A stretch of 64,000 nucleotides of DNA from Aurantibacillus circumpalustris (lineage in GTDB: Bacteria; Bacteroidota; Bacteroidia; B-17B0; Aurantibacillaceae), in contig NZ_CP121197.1 in the NCBI RefSeq assembly GCF_029625215.1, positions 4,092,001-4,156,000 of the forward strand, in the 5' to 3' direction. A program made the position numbers and the translations under genes. The notes beneath the pieces were generated by a model. That model saw only the letters and a list, made by a program, of their open reading frames with translations. It did no database searches and was not told the origin of the DNA. Below, in pieces: positions 47,130 through 56,918 of the stretch (the first letter of the stretch is position 1; every line of letters begins with the position of its first letter).

Positions 47130-49724
47130 CTAATGTTCTGCTTGCACTATAACTCTGTTAGAACATACCAAAGTTTTACCTGAAAAAATCTGGACAAAAT
47201 AGTATCCTGATTTTAAATTAATTGGCATTTTTATTGCTGAGTTTTCTGGGTTTAGATAAAATTCGAATTCTTGACAAAGTCTTCCCAAATTATCCACTAT
47301 TTTAATTTGACATTCTCCATTATAGGCTAATGAATTTAAATCAAAATTAAGTTCAGTAATTACAGGGTTGGGAAACAAGGTTACTTTTCCATCTTTCTTT
47401 TTTCCGCAGGCGACACTAATTAATTTATATCGTTTCTCCGTCCCATCAAAATCAACCTGACTAATACTGTAGTAGCTTATTTCGTTAGAATAAACTTTAT
47501 CTAAGAATGTGTACTCCTTCTCTGAACGACTATTACCAGCCCCTACAATATTTTTTACATTTTGCCATTCCAAACCATCTTTACTTTTTTGTAATTTAAA
47601 AAAGTCGTTATTAGATTCGCTTTGGGTCGTCCATTTTATTTCAACCCCTTCATCTCCACAACTAGCTGAAAAATTACTTAACTCAACAGGCAAGGGATTT
47701 ACACCACCTAATTTAGAGGCAAATGTAAACGGACTAAAAGCGGTAATTACAGCATTTGAAAGCACATTTCCTGATCCTGTGCCAGAGCAGCTAGAACCAC
47801 CAACGGTTGTACCCGCGCGTTCATCCCAAGAAGCACCATTCCACCGAGCAATAGTTAAATCAGGGCAGTTGTTTATTACACTTGCAGAAGCATCTTCCCA
47901 ATACAACGCCAGTTTAGCGTTACCAGCACCAACTATTCTATCCACTTGCCAATATTCCATTTTACTAACATTGTTTAAAGGAGCATTAACAGTAGTTGAG
48001 TTTGCGTAAGGCGTATCAAAATATTCTGCTCTAAAAGTTGAAGATGCCGAGATGCTGGTTACTGAAGCTCTTCGCCATTTATTATTTTTACCTATTGGAA
48101 AGATAAAATCTGTAGTACCAACTTTAGACATTGGTCCAGAAACAAAACTACTTGACGAACCACTACTCGAAGTCGCGGATGTACCTAATGCTAGAATATT
48201 TGTTGCACTTGTGTAAACTATTCCTGAAGTAAGAACAAGACTACCTGCAACACCAACACTGTTATTTAACACAACCGAGGGTGAAGAGAATGTATTGTTG
48301 ATTGTAAGATTATTAAGATTGTATGTGCCCGAGCCTGATAAATTTTGAACTTGAATATTTGATGAGGTACTGTTTAAAACAAGATTCCCTGTACTTCCAT
48401 TTATAACGCCACAGTTCATTACATCGGATGCTATTGAAAGTGTGCGGTTTGATAAAGACAAAGTAGCACCACTGCGTATCATTACAGAATTTAGCTGCAA
48501 ATTTGCATTTAAAATTGGATCAAAAGTACCAGAAGAAATTATTATATCAGTAGAGGCAGCAGGTGCAGAGCCTCCTGACCAATTACCCCCTGTTGACCAA
48601 ACCGTACTTGATCCACCGAGCCATTCTTTTGGTTCAGATGAAATTGTATAAAACGTTCCTGGCCCTGGTGAGTTTTGATTGTTGTATTCTGTTGCAATCC
48701 AACCTGCAGAACGAATAACATTTGAAAGTCTTAATTCATCTAACCTACCGTCTAAAAATGCCGTTGAGGCAAATGGTTCTCTACCTATTTTCATTGTCCC
48801 CGGAGAACTCCAGCAGGAAGCTGTAGTTGAGTAGTTCCTATCCAAAGATCCATTCAAATAGGTATTAATAAAATCGCCTGGATCTGAATATTGCCCTACA
48901 ATATAGTGCCAAGTATTATTTGTTATAGGAGTACCACCAGAAGCTGAACGACTTAAGGAGGGACTATTTGAACTATTCCTTATTTCAAATTCAATTTTGT
49001 TATCTGTATACACACCAAACTTCCAGCCTCCATTAACGTTATCTTCATTTCCGGCTATTTTTTGATCAATACCAATTGTGCTTGGTCGTAGCCATGCAGA
49101 TACCGTTAAATCGCTAAATAAATTATATGCTGAATTGTATGGGCTAACATCAATGTATTGACTAGAACCACTTTGAAAACGTCTGGCCGTTCCAAACTTT
49201 GCGGTAGCATTATTTGACGTACTATAATTTGTACCATTCATCCATGTTAAAGCCGTTGAGTTATTTACGTCGTTATCAAAATGCCAAACGCCAACAAACC
49301 CATTACTCCAGGTATTTGTTGTTGACTGATCGGTTGTAACAGCTGAATTACCATAGTACATATAAATATCTGTGTCAATAGATACTGACAGTAAAGGTAT
49401 TTTCACCCAGCAATCTAAACTACCGTTAGTACTTGTATAACTTGTGAGTTCGTGATTTAAGACTGTAACACCGTCGCTTGAAGTAAAAATAATGTCGTAA
49501 CCATTAGCGCTTTGAACGTGTCCACCAGAACTGGTAACTCTTAAATTGTTATCATTTGTAATGCTAATTATTACAGGAAAATCAATTAAATCAGTAGTTC
49601 CAGAAACTTGAGAAGAATTGAATGTAATTCGTTTACGGTATTTGTAAGAACATGTTGCTTGTGCTGTAAAATCACTTACAGCAATAAATAAAATTGAAAA
49701 AAAAAGAAAATATTTGGTTTTCAT
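47130..49724 (-). CDS. Secreted DUF2341 and LamG protein with T9SS signal
   Basis: 864 residues. After a signal peptide (FLFFSILFIAVSDFTAQA) there is a DUF2341 domain (YKYRKRITFNSSQVSG ... DIYMYYGNS). A concanavalin-like LamG domain at about 150-350 follows (GVWHFDNDVNNSTALTW, FSDLTVSAWLRPSTIG, GRLDELRLSNVIRSAGW). Then come right-handed repeat-like strands, an FN3-like part (PLPVELSNFSASCGDEGVEI) and a T9SS type A signal (TLFPNPVITELNFDL). The layout suggests polysaccharide binding at the cell surface. It is the last gene of a minus-strand series after the three small secreted genes. Confidence 0.84.
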   Translation of the reverse strand: MKTKYFLFFSILFIAVSDFTAQATCSYKYRKRITFNSSQVSGTTDLIDFPVIISITNDNNLRVTSSGGHVQSANGYDIIFTSSDGVTVLNHELTSYTSTNGSLDCWVKIPLLSVSIDTDIYMYYGNSAVTTDQSTTNTWSNGFVGVWHFDNDVNNSTALTWMNGTNYSTSNNATAKFGTARRFQSGSSQYIDVSPYNSAYNLFSDLTVSAWLRPSTIGIDQKIAGNEDNVNGGWKFGVYTDNKIEFEIRNSSNSPSLSRSASGGTPITNNTWHYIVGQYSDPGDFINTYLNGSLDRNYSTTASCWSSPGTMKIGREPFASTAFLDGRLDELRLSNVIRSAGWIATEYNNQNSPGPGTFYTISSEPKEWLGGSSTVWSTGGNWSGGSAPAASTDIIISSGTFDPILNANLQLNSVMIRSGATLSLSNRTLSIASDVMNCGVINGSTGNLVLNSTSSNIQVQNLSGSGTYNLNNLTINNTFSSPSVVLNNSVGVAGSLVLTSGIVYTSATNILALGTSATSSSGSSSSFVSGPMSKVGTTDFIFPIGKNNKWRRASVTSISASSTFRAEYFDTPYANSTTVNAPLNNVSKMEYWQVDRIVGAGNAKLALYWEDASASVINNCPDLTIARWNGASWDERAGTTVGGSSCSGTGSGNVLSNAVITAFSPFTFASKLGGVNPLPVELSNFSASCGDEGVEIKWTTQSESNNDFFKLQKSKDGLEWQNVKNIVGAGNSRSEKEYTFLDKVYSNEISYYSISQVDFDGTEKRYKLISVACGKKKDGKVTLFPNPVITELNFDLNSLAYNGECQIKIVDNLGRLCQEFEFYLNPENSAIKMPINLKSGYYFVQIFSGKTLVCSNRVIVQAEH

Positions 49725-49778
49725 ATTCTGAAACTGAATTGTAGGCAGAGACGTACTTTTTTATCCTATCTTTTATGT

Positions 49779-50270
49779 CTACCCCTTAACAACATAGTAT
49801 TTAAAACTTGTAGTTCGCAAGCTGTAAAGGGTGTAGTCATTACTAGTTTCTTTCTTATTATTAGAATTTCCATCTGAATGACTCAATTGTCCTTTACCTT
49901 TATATACAAAATTATCGATCCTTAATTCCCATTTTGAAATTTCCTTGAATATGGAATAGAGTTCATCTACCATGTTTTTTTCAGGATGTTTTTTTAGATC
50001 TTCAAGAAGTTTATTGATTGAAAAATTAATTGTATCCTTTTTAACAATAAATTTTAAAGCTTCAATATTGTGGTACTCCACTTCTTCTGGAAGACTAATT
50101 GCTTTTTCCTTCAGTATTGAATAATATCTACCGTTGGCTTTTACAAAGGCGTAAACCGGTACTTCTGTTTTACTTACTTCTTTTGTATTCACATAAACTT
50201 TTAGGAGCGGGTTTTGCGCAACAATAGAATTTGCTATGATTAAAAGACTTATAATTGTTATTCTTATCAT
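49779..50270 (-). CDS. Small secreted protein, unknown function
   Basis: 163 residues with a signal peptide (IRITIISLLIIANSIVAQ). The rest is a mixed alpha/beta chain (KVYVNTKEVSKTEVPVYAFV, KLLEDLKKHPEKNMVDELYS) and a short Ser/Asn linker (SHSDGNSNNKKE). I do not recognise a family. It follows another secreted unknown protein with a 19-base gap, so the two are likely cotranscribed. Confidence 0.6.
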   Translation of the reverse strand: MIRITIISLLIIANSIVAQNPLLKVYVNTKEVSKTEVPVYAFVKANGRYYSILKEKAISLPEEVEYHNIEALKFIVKKDTINFSINKLLEDLKKHPEKNMVDELYSIFKEISKWELRIDNFVYKGKGQLSHSDGNSNNKKETSNDYTLYSLRTTSFKYYVVKG

Positions 50271-50289
50271 GATTGTATATTAATTGAGA

Positions 50290-50775
50290 TTAATCATTAA
50301 CTAAAGAAGAAAAAATACCTAAGGCACAACCTTCTTCACCATCTAAAAAACTAAACGAAAGGCAATAATTTCCAGTTGTTTTGCATTCGAATTCCAATTC
50401 ATTGTAGAATTTTTTAAATGTGGAATTATATGTTGACCCTAACATAAATTCCTGCTTTTCGTTGTTATAAATAGTCAGTATTGGTTGTCCTTCATAATCT
50501 TTGTTTCTAACTGCAAAAAACTTATACCGAACACCCCTATTTAAAGTGATTACTTGTTTTTTATATTCAATTGAAGCGCTTCCCTTTTTTTTCTTCATGT
50601 AAAAAGGAAATTCTTGCAAAAGAGTAAATTTTTTTAACTGGTCTACTGCTAAGGCCGTCATTTGTGAATTACTGCAATCGCCCTTTTTTAAACTATAAAA
50701 AGCTGAGCAAGTTATGAATACACAGAGCAAAGTGCAGACAAAGACAAGACTTTTGGATCTTATTACTAATTTCAT
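50290..50775 (-). CDS. Small secreted or membrane-anchored protein, unknown function
   Basis: 161 residues. A hydrophobic N-terminus (LVFVCTLLCVFITCSAFYSL) suggests export, and a cysteine follows in TCSAF. The remainder is beta-rich (ITLNRGVRYKFFAVRNKDYE, FECKTTGNYCLSFSFLDGEE) with a possible disulfide pair. No family is recognised. It stands between a lipoprotein gene and another secreted unknown in the same direction. Confidence 0.6.
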   Translation of the reverse strand: MKLVIRSKSLVFVCTLLCVFITCSAFYSLKKGDCSNSQMTALAVDQLKKFTLLQEFPFYMKKKKGSASIEYKKQVITLNRGVRYKFFAVRNKDYEGQPILTIYNNEKQEFMLGSTYNSTFKKFYNELEFECKTTGNYCLSFSFLDGEEGCALGIFSSLVND

Positions 50776-50819
50776 TTTAATAATTTTTCAATGATTAAAT
50801 AGAAAGCAATCTACTTTCT

Positions 50820-51725
50820 TTATTTATAAACTATGAAAATTGAATTTCTTAATTTTGTTATTTCTTTATCAATGGCGTCCATATCAGCTTTTGTCATTTC
50901 AATTACCGATTCAGAACCGTCTTCAATAACTAATTCGCCATTTACTTCTTTTGTAATTGGTTCCTTATAAACATAAGATATTTTCACGTTAGCATAAACG
51001 TCTTTTAACCCCTTTAATTTTTCTTTCAGTTCACGGTAATAAGCTACTTTATCAATTTTATTAAGAATGGCATAAATGTTATTGATAATTATTTTTTGTT
51101 CACCTATTCTTTTTGTAATCTCAGGTGAAGGATTGTGACGTGCAATGTTGTTAAACATGTGAAGTCCCTCTACCCAAGAGCCGACAAGAATAAGTACACT
51201 AAGATCACCTCTTTCTTTACTTCTCAAATACTCGTCAATGTGATTGAAATTTTCGGTAGAAATTCGAATTAATGAATCTACATTATTTCTGTTTTTAGCA
51301 AGGTTATTCAATGTTGAGAAATCAAGAAACTGATTCACTTTTAATTCTTTGGAAATAGTATTCACGCTCTCCAAATACTCCACCACATAAAGCATTTTAT
51401 TATTAAGGTTAATATAACCCAAATCCACACCGTAACCTCCCAAAGCCAATGCTTGAGCATATTTATTAGGAAAGTTTACAGCATTTTGTGCAGGAATTAA
51501 TAATGTTTTATCAAAACTGCTTTTCGCTTGCGTGATTAAATTAGCAGTCTCAATTGGTGATGGCAATGTCTGCATCATTTCATCCAAAACGTCTCTTGAT
51601 ATAGAAACATTTTGAGTATTTTCAATAGGCTGATTCATTAACGCAGCTTCCAGATCTGCTTTGTTAGAATCGCCACAACTCATAAGTATAACAGCAGATA
51701 ATAGGATTGTAATTGTTTTTTTCAT
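50820..51725 (-). CDS. Helical lipoprotein, unknown function
   Basis: 301 residues. The signal ends in LMSCGDSN, a lipobox with Cys17. The mature part is almost all helix (ETANLITQAKSSFDKTLLI, YAQALALGGYGVDLGYINL, EGLHMFNNIARHNPSPEITK). I have no family name for it. It lies 150 bases downstream of the Sia-type transporter operon on the same strand and heads the group of small secreted genes, so it could be a periplasmic partner of the transporter, but a separate promoter is possible. Confidence 0.65.
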   Translation of the reverse strand: MKKTITILLSAVILMSCGDSNKADLEAALMNQPIENTQNVSISRDVLDEMMQTLPSPIETANLITQAKSSFDKTLLIPAQNAVNFPNKYAQALALGGYGVDLGYINLNNKMLYVVEYLESVNTISKELKVNQFLDFSTLNNLAKNRNNVDSLIRISTENFNHIDEYLRSKERGDLSVLILVGSWVEGLHMFNNIARHNPSPEITKRIGEQKIIINNIYAILNKIDKVAYYRELKEKLKGLKDVYANVKISYVYKEPITKEVNGELVIEDGSESVIEMTKADMDAIDKEITKLRNSIFIVYK

Positions 51726-51875
51726 TTTTATTAGTTTTGTTTTATTCTATTCGTAATAGGGCCCTTTGACTCATTTTTTTCACAGTTCACTACCATTACC
51801 ATTACTTTGCAAAAATAGAGCCCGCGGTCCGTTTTATTTATTAAGGTTATATTTAATTTTTATAAGGTTTTTCCA

Positions 51876-54800
51876 TTAGTTTAGTTTATTAAAAATCCGT
51901 TTGAATACGTCAAAATAGAGGATTAGGAATAAAAGGACATTTATAAACCAAATAACAAAAAGGTTAAAGTAATAGGTTGGTACCAAAGAGTTAAACAAAT
52001 ATTTAGATGCTGAAAGGAAATGTGTCTTAGTACCAACAAATGTGTTCTCAGAGCTTGGTTCTTGAAAAATCGGATCAACTATTTGCACAAGGGAGTTGTT
52101 TTCAATAACAATTTTTTCTTTCTCCAAACTCCCTGTAACTATCTCATCCAAACTATTATTAAAATACTTCAATTTTAATTTTTCGAACTCCGATTCGCCT
52201 CCTAATTCAGCAATTTGTTTAGCATTTGCTATCTCCTTAATTTCAGACGCATGATTGAACATTTCACTGTAGAACACATTTAAAGCCTGCAAATAATTTA
52301 ATACTGACTCGTTATTGATAAAATCGGGAAGTTTGTTTTTATAACCGAGTTTCGATGATTCAACTAAATCCTTCTCTAATTCAGATTTAATAAGTTGAGT
52401 CCGTTGATCAAAATTTTCTTTTAATTCCTTACTTCTTTCCTTTACAATCTCTTCTAATTTTGGTATTAAATAAACCAATTTGTAATTAAACTTACTTTCT
52501 AATTTGGAATAGATAAATCTTTCCTTATTGTAAGGTGTATTAACATACATATCTACCGCCAACGCCTCATACGCCCACCTCGATACCATTACGTTTGCAA
52601 TTCCTGGAACTTTATGTCCTCCACCAAAAAGACTGCTCAATTTGGAGTAACTAAACATAGCACCTCCTAAAATTAATTGAGGAATAATGATTAGAGGAAT
52701 AATGATATAAATTGTAACTGGACTATTAAAAGTTGAAGAGAGAATGAGACCAAGTATGTTTGAAAAACAAAAAACAGAAAACAGAACAAAGAAAAAACTA
52801 AAATAGTTTACATAGATCTGTAGAATCACATTACCAATTATAACAAACAAAATAGACTGTATAGCTGAAATAGCAAATAATAATATTACTTTGGATGAGA
52901 GGTACGAAAGTCTGCTTAAGTGCAAAAACTTTTCACGTTTAAGTATTTTCTGATCTTTGTATATTTCTTCTGCACTAATTGTTAATCCCACTAAAAGCGC
53001 AACAATAATAGACATGAAAAAATAAGACGGGATATTGGTATTATGAAAATACGTGTAACCCTCAGATTTGGTTTTATCAATAAAACGAATGATTAAGCTT
53101 AAAAACATAACCAAAACGGGCACTTCAATTAAATTAATTAAGATGTATTGTTTGTTTGATAGCTTCGAAAATAAGTCGCGGAGAAAAAAATACTTAGTTT
53201 GAACAAAACGATTCGGAACACTAAATGTGCTTTGTAGTTTTGTTAACACCGGTTTTACCTCTATTTTACTTAAAAATTTCTCTTTGTAATATTCGTAAAA
53301 CTTTAGTGGCTCTATCTTTCTCTTGGCAGTATAATTACCATATTCATCAATTTCCTTTAGTTCAATTAAATTAAAAATCGTTTCAGGATTCACACTTCCA
53401 CAAGCGTAACACTCCCCTACTTCACTATTGATTTGGTTGGTCACCTTTTTAAAATACATAACACCCTCAATCGGATTTCCGTAATATGAAGGGTATCCGC
53501 CAGTGTCTAGTATTAATATTTTATCAAACATTTTAAAAATATCTGATGAAGGCTGATGAATTACAACAAAAATCAGTTTACCTCTGAACGTAAGTTCTTT
53601 CAATAAGTCCATTACATTCTCTGAATCTCTTGATGATAAACCTGAAGTAGGCTCATCTAAGAATAATACATGAGGCTCACGAATAAGTTCTAAGGCAATG
53701 TTCAAACGCTTACGTTGACCACCACTGATCTTTTTATTAAGCGGGCTCCCAACTTTAATGCCTTTAATTTCTTCTAGGCCCAATGAGATAAGCGTCTTAC
53801 TTATTTTTTGATTAAGTTCTTCTTCATTTAAATCCTTAAAACATAATTTAGCGTTATAAAATAAATTTTCATAAACCGTTAAATCCTCAATTAACAAATC
53901 GTCTTGAGGAACAAAACCAATAGCACCTTTTAAATCATTAGATCCAGAATTTAAATCAACCCCATTGATTTCTATTTTACCATTCGAAGGCTTGTCTTGA
54001 CCCGAAAGCAATGTTAACAAAGTAGTCTTACCTGAACCACTCGCTCCCATTATACCAACTAAATTGGCAGATGTTTCGGCAATCTTTAGTTCATTTAGAG
54101 CTTTTTTTCCATTTGGAAATTTATGCTCGATAATATGTGCATCGAATGAAAAAGCTTCACCTGAAAGGTCTTCGGTAAATTTTGAAATTATATTTGAGTA
54201 ATAGATCGTTGTTTGTGGCAAACGTAATGTACTACCATGAGGAAATAAATAAATATTTTCCGGTTTAATAACAACACCATTTAAAAACAACTCTACATTA
54301 CCATGGTATTTTAAAATAACAATGTTAATGCTTTGAATATAAATAAACTTACAATTACCACTGTAATTTTGAAAAGGAAGATAGTGCTTACAATTACAGC
54401 TATTTTTGAATTCTTCTTCTCCAATAACAATTTCATTTTCGTTAGTTTCATCTTTAGGTTCAAATACAAAATTTTTAATGTCCAGAAATTCCTGTTTTTC
54501 AATTTTAAAAACATCTGCCACAGTTTCAACTATCTGAACTCTATTTGTTGATTTTTGTGAGTCGTTTTTAAAGAACTCCAATAAACGTATGAGTACAATT
54601 GTTTTTTGTTTTTGTGCTAAAGTCTTGTTGATTTTTTTACAAATAGCCAGTGTACGCACTGAATCCTTCATAGAAGTACGTGCTTTATCTTTAGCATCAG
54701 CACTTGGAGATTCTGTTTTAACGTCACCTAAAAAATCATTGTACAACACCATGTATTCGCTAACACGGTCGATACTTAGTTGTGAAGACAAAAAGTCACC

Positions 54801-54893
54801 CACAAATTTTTCATGATCATCCAATAAAACACCGTCTTGCTTAGCGATGATGGCAAATAATTGCATCAACGCTTTTAAAATTTCTTCGCTCAT
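51876..54893 (-). CDS. ABCG-type transporter with N-terminal TerB-like domain
   Basis: 1005 residues. Residues 1-145 are helical and TerB-like (EEILKALMQLFAIIAKQDGV, ...KIEKQEFLDIKNFV). Residues about 155-270 form a small beta domain (NIVILKYHGNVELFLNGVVI) with a cysteine pair in CNC. The ABC domain has Walker A GASGSGKTT at 283-291, signature ISGGQRKR at 389-396, Walker B VLFLDEP at 409-415 and His446. A CYACG motif lies near 494-498. The second half has about six membrane helices in ABC2 style, so one polypeptide carries a half-transporter of ABCG (White) order. It overlaps the SiaC-fusion stop by four bases, so it is translated with the Sia switch genes. Confidence 0.9.
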   Translation of the reverse strand: MSEEILKALMQLFAIIAKQDGVLLDDHEKFVGDFLSSQLSIDRVSEYMVLYNDFLGDVKTESPSADAKDKARTSMKDSVRTLAICKKINKTLAQKQKTIVLIRLLEFFKNDSQKSTNRVQIVETVADVFKIEKQEFLDIKNFVFEPKDETNENEIVIGEEEFKNSCNCKHYLPFQNYSGNCKFIYIQSINIVILKYHGNVELFLNGVVIKPENIYLFPHGSTLRLPQTTIYYSNIISKFTEDLSGEAFSFDAHIIEHKFPNGKKALNELKIAETSANLVGIMGASGSGKTTLLTLLSGQDKPSNGKIEINGVDLNSGSNDLKGAIGFVPQDDLLIEDLTVYENLFYNAKLCFKDLNEEELNQKISKTLISLGLEEIKGIKVGSPLNKKISGGQRKRLNIALELIREPHVLFLDEPTSGLSSRDSENVMDLLKELTFRGKLIFVVIHQPSSDIFKMFDKILILDTGGYPSYYGNPIEGVMYFKKVTNQINSEVGECYACGSVNPETIFNLIELKEIDEYGNYTAKRKIEPLKFYEYYKEKFLSKIEVKPVLTKLQSTFSVPNRFVQTKYFFLRDLFSKLSNKQYILINLIEVPVLVMFLSLIIRFIDKTKSEGYTYFHNTNIPSYFFMSIIVALLVGLTISAEEIYKDQKILKREKFLHLSRLSYLSSKVILLFAISAIQSILFVIIGNVILQIYVNYFSFFFVLFSVFCFSNILGLILSSTFNSPVTIYIIIPLIIIPQLILGGAMFSYSKLSSLFGGGHKVPGIANVMVSRWAYEALAVDMYVNTPYNKERFIYSKLESKFNYKLVYLIPKLEEIVKERSKELKENFDQRTQLIKSELEKDLVESSKLGYKNKLPDFINNESVLNYLQALNVFYSEMFNHASEIKEIANAKQIAELGGESEFEKLKLKYFNNSLDEIVTGSLEKEKIVIENNSLVQIVDPIFQEPSSENTFVGTKTHFLSASKYLFNSLVPTYYFNLFVIWFINVLLFLILYFDVFKRIFNKLN

Positions 54894-55963
54894 ACCAACT
54901 CTTCTACCCCATCAGAAATTATACAATATTCAAATCCTTTTTTGTAGATACCACCCAAATGCTCACCAAATTCGCGCATATCCGTATCTTCAGGGTCAAA
55001 ATACCAAAAGATTTTAGGGCCCTTCCCTTCTTTTGCCATTGCGTCGCATTTACGACATAATTGAACTAAAAACTTGGAAGTGTAGGTATTAAAATAATCC
55101 AAAATAATATAGATCTCCAGAGGCTTATCTCCCAGCTTTCTATGATTATCAAACCACTCAAGTATTGGTGTGAAAAAATTTGTTGGAGAAAAAGGTGAAG
55201 AAGATCCACTTATAATAACTTTACCATCTATTGGATCTAAAACAATTTTCGGCGTATTTGCAGTCGCGGCTAACTCAAAGTACTGATAAGGTTGATGACT
55301 TCTAACTGAATTGACTACTTCATCAAATGTATTATATCCGAAGTCATCCATAAAATAATTGCTTGCGTGAATTATATTTAATTCCATATTTAAAGTTTCT
55401 TCGATAAAATGATAAGGGTTTTTACATTTAACAAATGTTTTAGATAGGAATAAATCGAAATTTTTGAAATATTTTAAATAAACTACTTCATTGTTTCTGT
55501 TTGCCGCATACATAACATTCGCTCCCAAATATTTGGTCGAATTTGTTTTTCTATTATTTGTAAAATAAACTGCATTCTTTTTATCTGTAAATGCTTCCTG
55601 GTTCAGAAAAAACTCAGTCAGTTGGATTCTATCCTCACTATCAATGATAAGTGCGGTTTGTAAAGCATCGATTTTTTTCTCAAACTCAGCGTCCATTTTT
55701 CCAAAACAATCATTAAAATATTGATGAAAAAGTAATGTGAAAATATAAAACCCTGAAATCGGATTATTAGTTTCAACATCATTTATATTTACTGTTTTTC
55801 CGTTTGAATGTTTGCCGGAAAGAACAGAGATAATTTGCATTATCTCTTTATTATTTATAAATGTTTTTCCTAGGAAAAGTTCACCACTATTAGAAACACT
55901 CCTTTCGGGTCTGCGCAGATCGCCAACAAAGGCTGAAACGTTGGTGCGAATTTGAGTTTTCAT
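54890..55963 (-). CDS. SiaC-family domain fused to an unknown N-terminal domain
   Basis: 357 residues from the ATG at 55963; a TTG at 55972 is also possible. Residues 1-230 are of unknown family. The C-terminal 120 residues match SiaC/DUF1987 (TPKIVLDPIDGKVIISGSSS, NFFTPILEWFDNHRKLGDKP, LDYFNTYTSKFLVQL). The Thr in YFNTYT (about residue 293) aligns with the phosphorylated Thr68 of SiaC. It starts two bases after the SiaC stop and overlaps the transporter start, so it is a natural candidate for the piece linking the phosphorylation switch to the transporter. Confidence 0.85.
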   Translation of the reverse strand: MKTQIRTNVSAFVGDLRRPERSVSNSGELFLGKTFINNKEIMQIISVLSGKHSNGKTVNINDVETNNPISGFYIFTLLFHQYFNDCFGKMDAEFEKKIDALQTALIIDSEDRIQLTEFFLNQEAFTDKKNAVYFTNNRKTNSTKYLGANVMYAANRNNEVVYLKYFKNFDLFLSKTFVKCKNPYHFIEETLNMELNIIHASNYFMDDFGYNTFDEVVNSVRSHQPYQYFELAATANTPKIVLDPIDGKVIISGSSSPFSPTNFFTPILEWFDNHRKLGDKPLEIYIILDYFNTYTSKFLVQLCRKCDAMAKEGKGPKIFWYFDPEDTDMREFGEHLGGIYKKGFEYCIISDGVEELV

Positions 55964-55965
55964 TT

Positions 55966-56343
55966 TTAACAAGCAATTAAATTGAATGGAATCTCAACTA
56001 ATTCTTTGTACTCTTCTCCTGCTTCCAACATGTCGTCATCTGATTCAAAATAATACCATTCGATATTAATTTGAGAATTTTTAGACTCCATCATGTCTTC
56101 TAGTTTCATAAGAATATCTAAAATAATTTTTGAAGACGCAGTATTAAAATATTCCAATTTAAATTTAAAGCTTGTTGTTGGTGTTGTTTCTTCCGAAAAG
56201 GCTTCTAGCCATTCAAAAACTGGTTTGTAGAAAGTGGTTACGTCCTCTGGTAAAGAGCGTCCTGAGATTATAAATTCATTAGTTTCTCCATTAAAAGTGA
56301 TTTCCGGAGTGTCTTCTGTTGCTGTAATGTTAAGTAATTGCAT
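55966..56343 (-). CDS. SiaC family regulatory phosphoprotein
   Basis: 125 residues, the full length of SiaC (DUF1987). TPEITFNGETNEFIISGRSL, VFEWLEAFSEE and LEYFNTASSKIILDIL are its conserved segments, and the threonine that is phosphorylated in Pseudomonas SiaC falls exactly at Thr68. In that system SiaB phosphorylates and SiaA dephosphorylates SiaC, and free SiaC activates a diguanylate cyclase. No cyclase is found here. It lies directly between SiaB-family genes and a second SiaC-domain gene. Confidence 0.9.
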   Translation of the reverse strand: MQLLNITATEDTPEITFNGETNEFIISGRSLPEDVTTFYKPVFEWLEAFSEETTPTTSFKFKLEYFNTASSKIILDILMKLEDMMESKNSQINIEWYYFESDDDMLEAGEEYKELVEIPFNLIAC

Positions 56344-56375
56344 GATAAATTGTTTTACGGGGTTTTAAATTATTT

Positions 56376-56918
56376 TTAGTTGTTACTGATTTTGCTGTGT
56401 AGAATAAAAAAAGAAAGGTTTGCATCTGATACATAAAATTTATAGTCAAGTCTGTTTCCAGATTTTCTCACCATGTCTATAAATCCAAGACCGGCACCGC
56501 CAACTTCACTAATTATACTGTTTAAACGGGCCGTCTTGTAATGTTCTTTTAATTCTTCTTTATTAAGTGTATTTATAAAGTCTATTTTATCTTTTACGAC
56601 GGAAATTTTTTCGTTACGGATAAAATTACCTGTTACTACATTATAGGAAGTCTCATCTTTTCCAATCATTAAAAATGGATTTTGATTGTTTTCTGAACTT
56701 ACCATTTGATGCTTACTGATGTTTTGCAAACCTTCAACCATAACGTTGAATAACTTACGGCGCAATCCTTCTTCTATATTTTCTTGAATGAGTTTTTTCT
56801 CTGTCATAGAAATTACCGATTTAATCATTGCTTGATCAAAAAGTCCCTGATAAATAAGAATAATCTTATTCTCAGACATGGTTTTGTAGATATCGTATAT
56901 ATTAATTGTAGATTCCAT
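56376..56918 (-). CDS. SiaB family protein kinase, intact ATP-binding motifs
   Basis: 180 residues of the SiaB/DUF6272 family. The histidine-kinase-like ATPase motifs are visible: N-box-like MVEGLQNISKHQ and glycine box EVGGAGLGFIDMVRKSG. It should phosphorylate SiaC on threonine. Its start overlaps the upstream paralogue by 17 bases. Compared with that paralogue it keeps the full glycine box, so it is the likely active kinase of the pair. Confidence 0.87.
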   Translation of the reverse strand: MESTINIYDIYKTMSENKIILIYQGLFDQAMIKSVISMTEKKLIQENIEEGLRRKLFNVMVEGLQNISKHQMVSSENNQNPFLMIGKDETSYNVVTGNFIRNEKISVVKDKIDFINTLNKEELKEHYKTARLNSIISEVGGAGLGFIDMVRKSGNRLDYKFYVSDANLSFFILHSKISNN

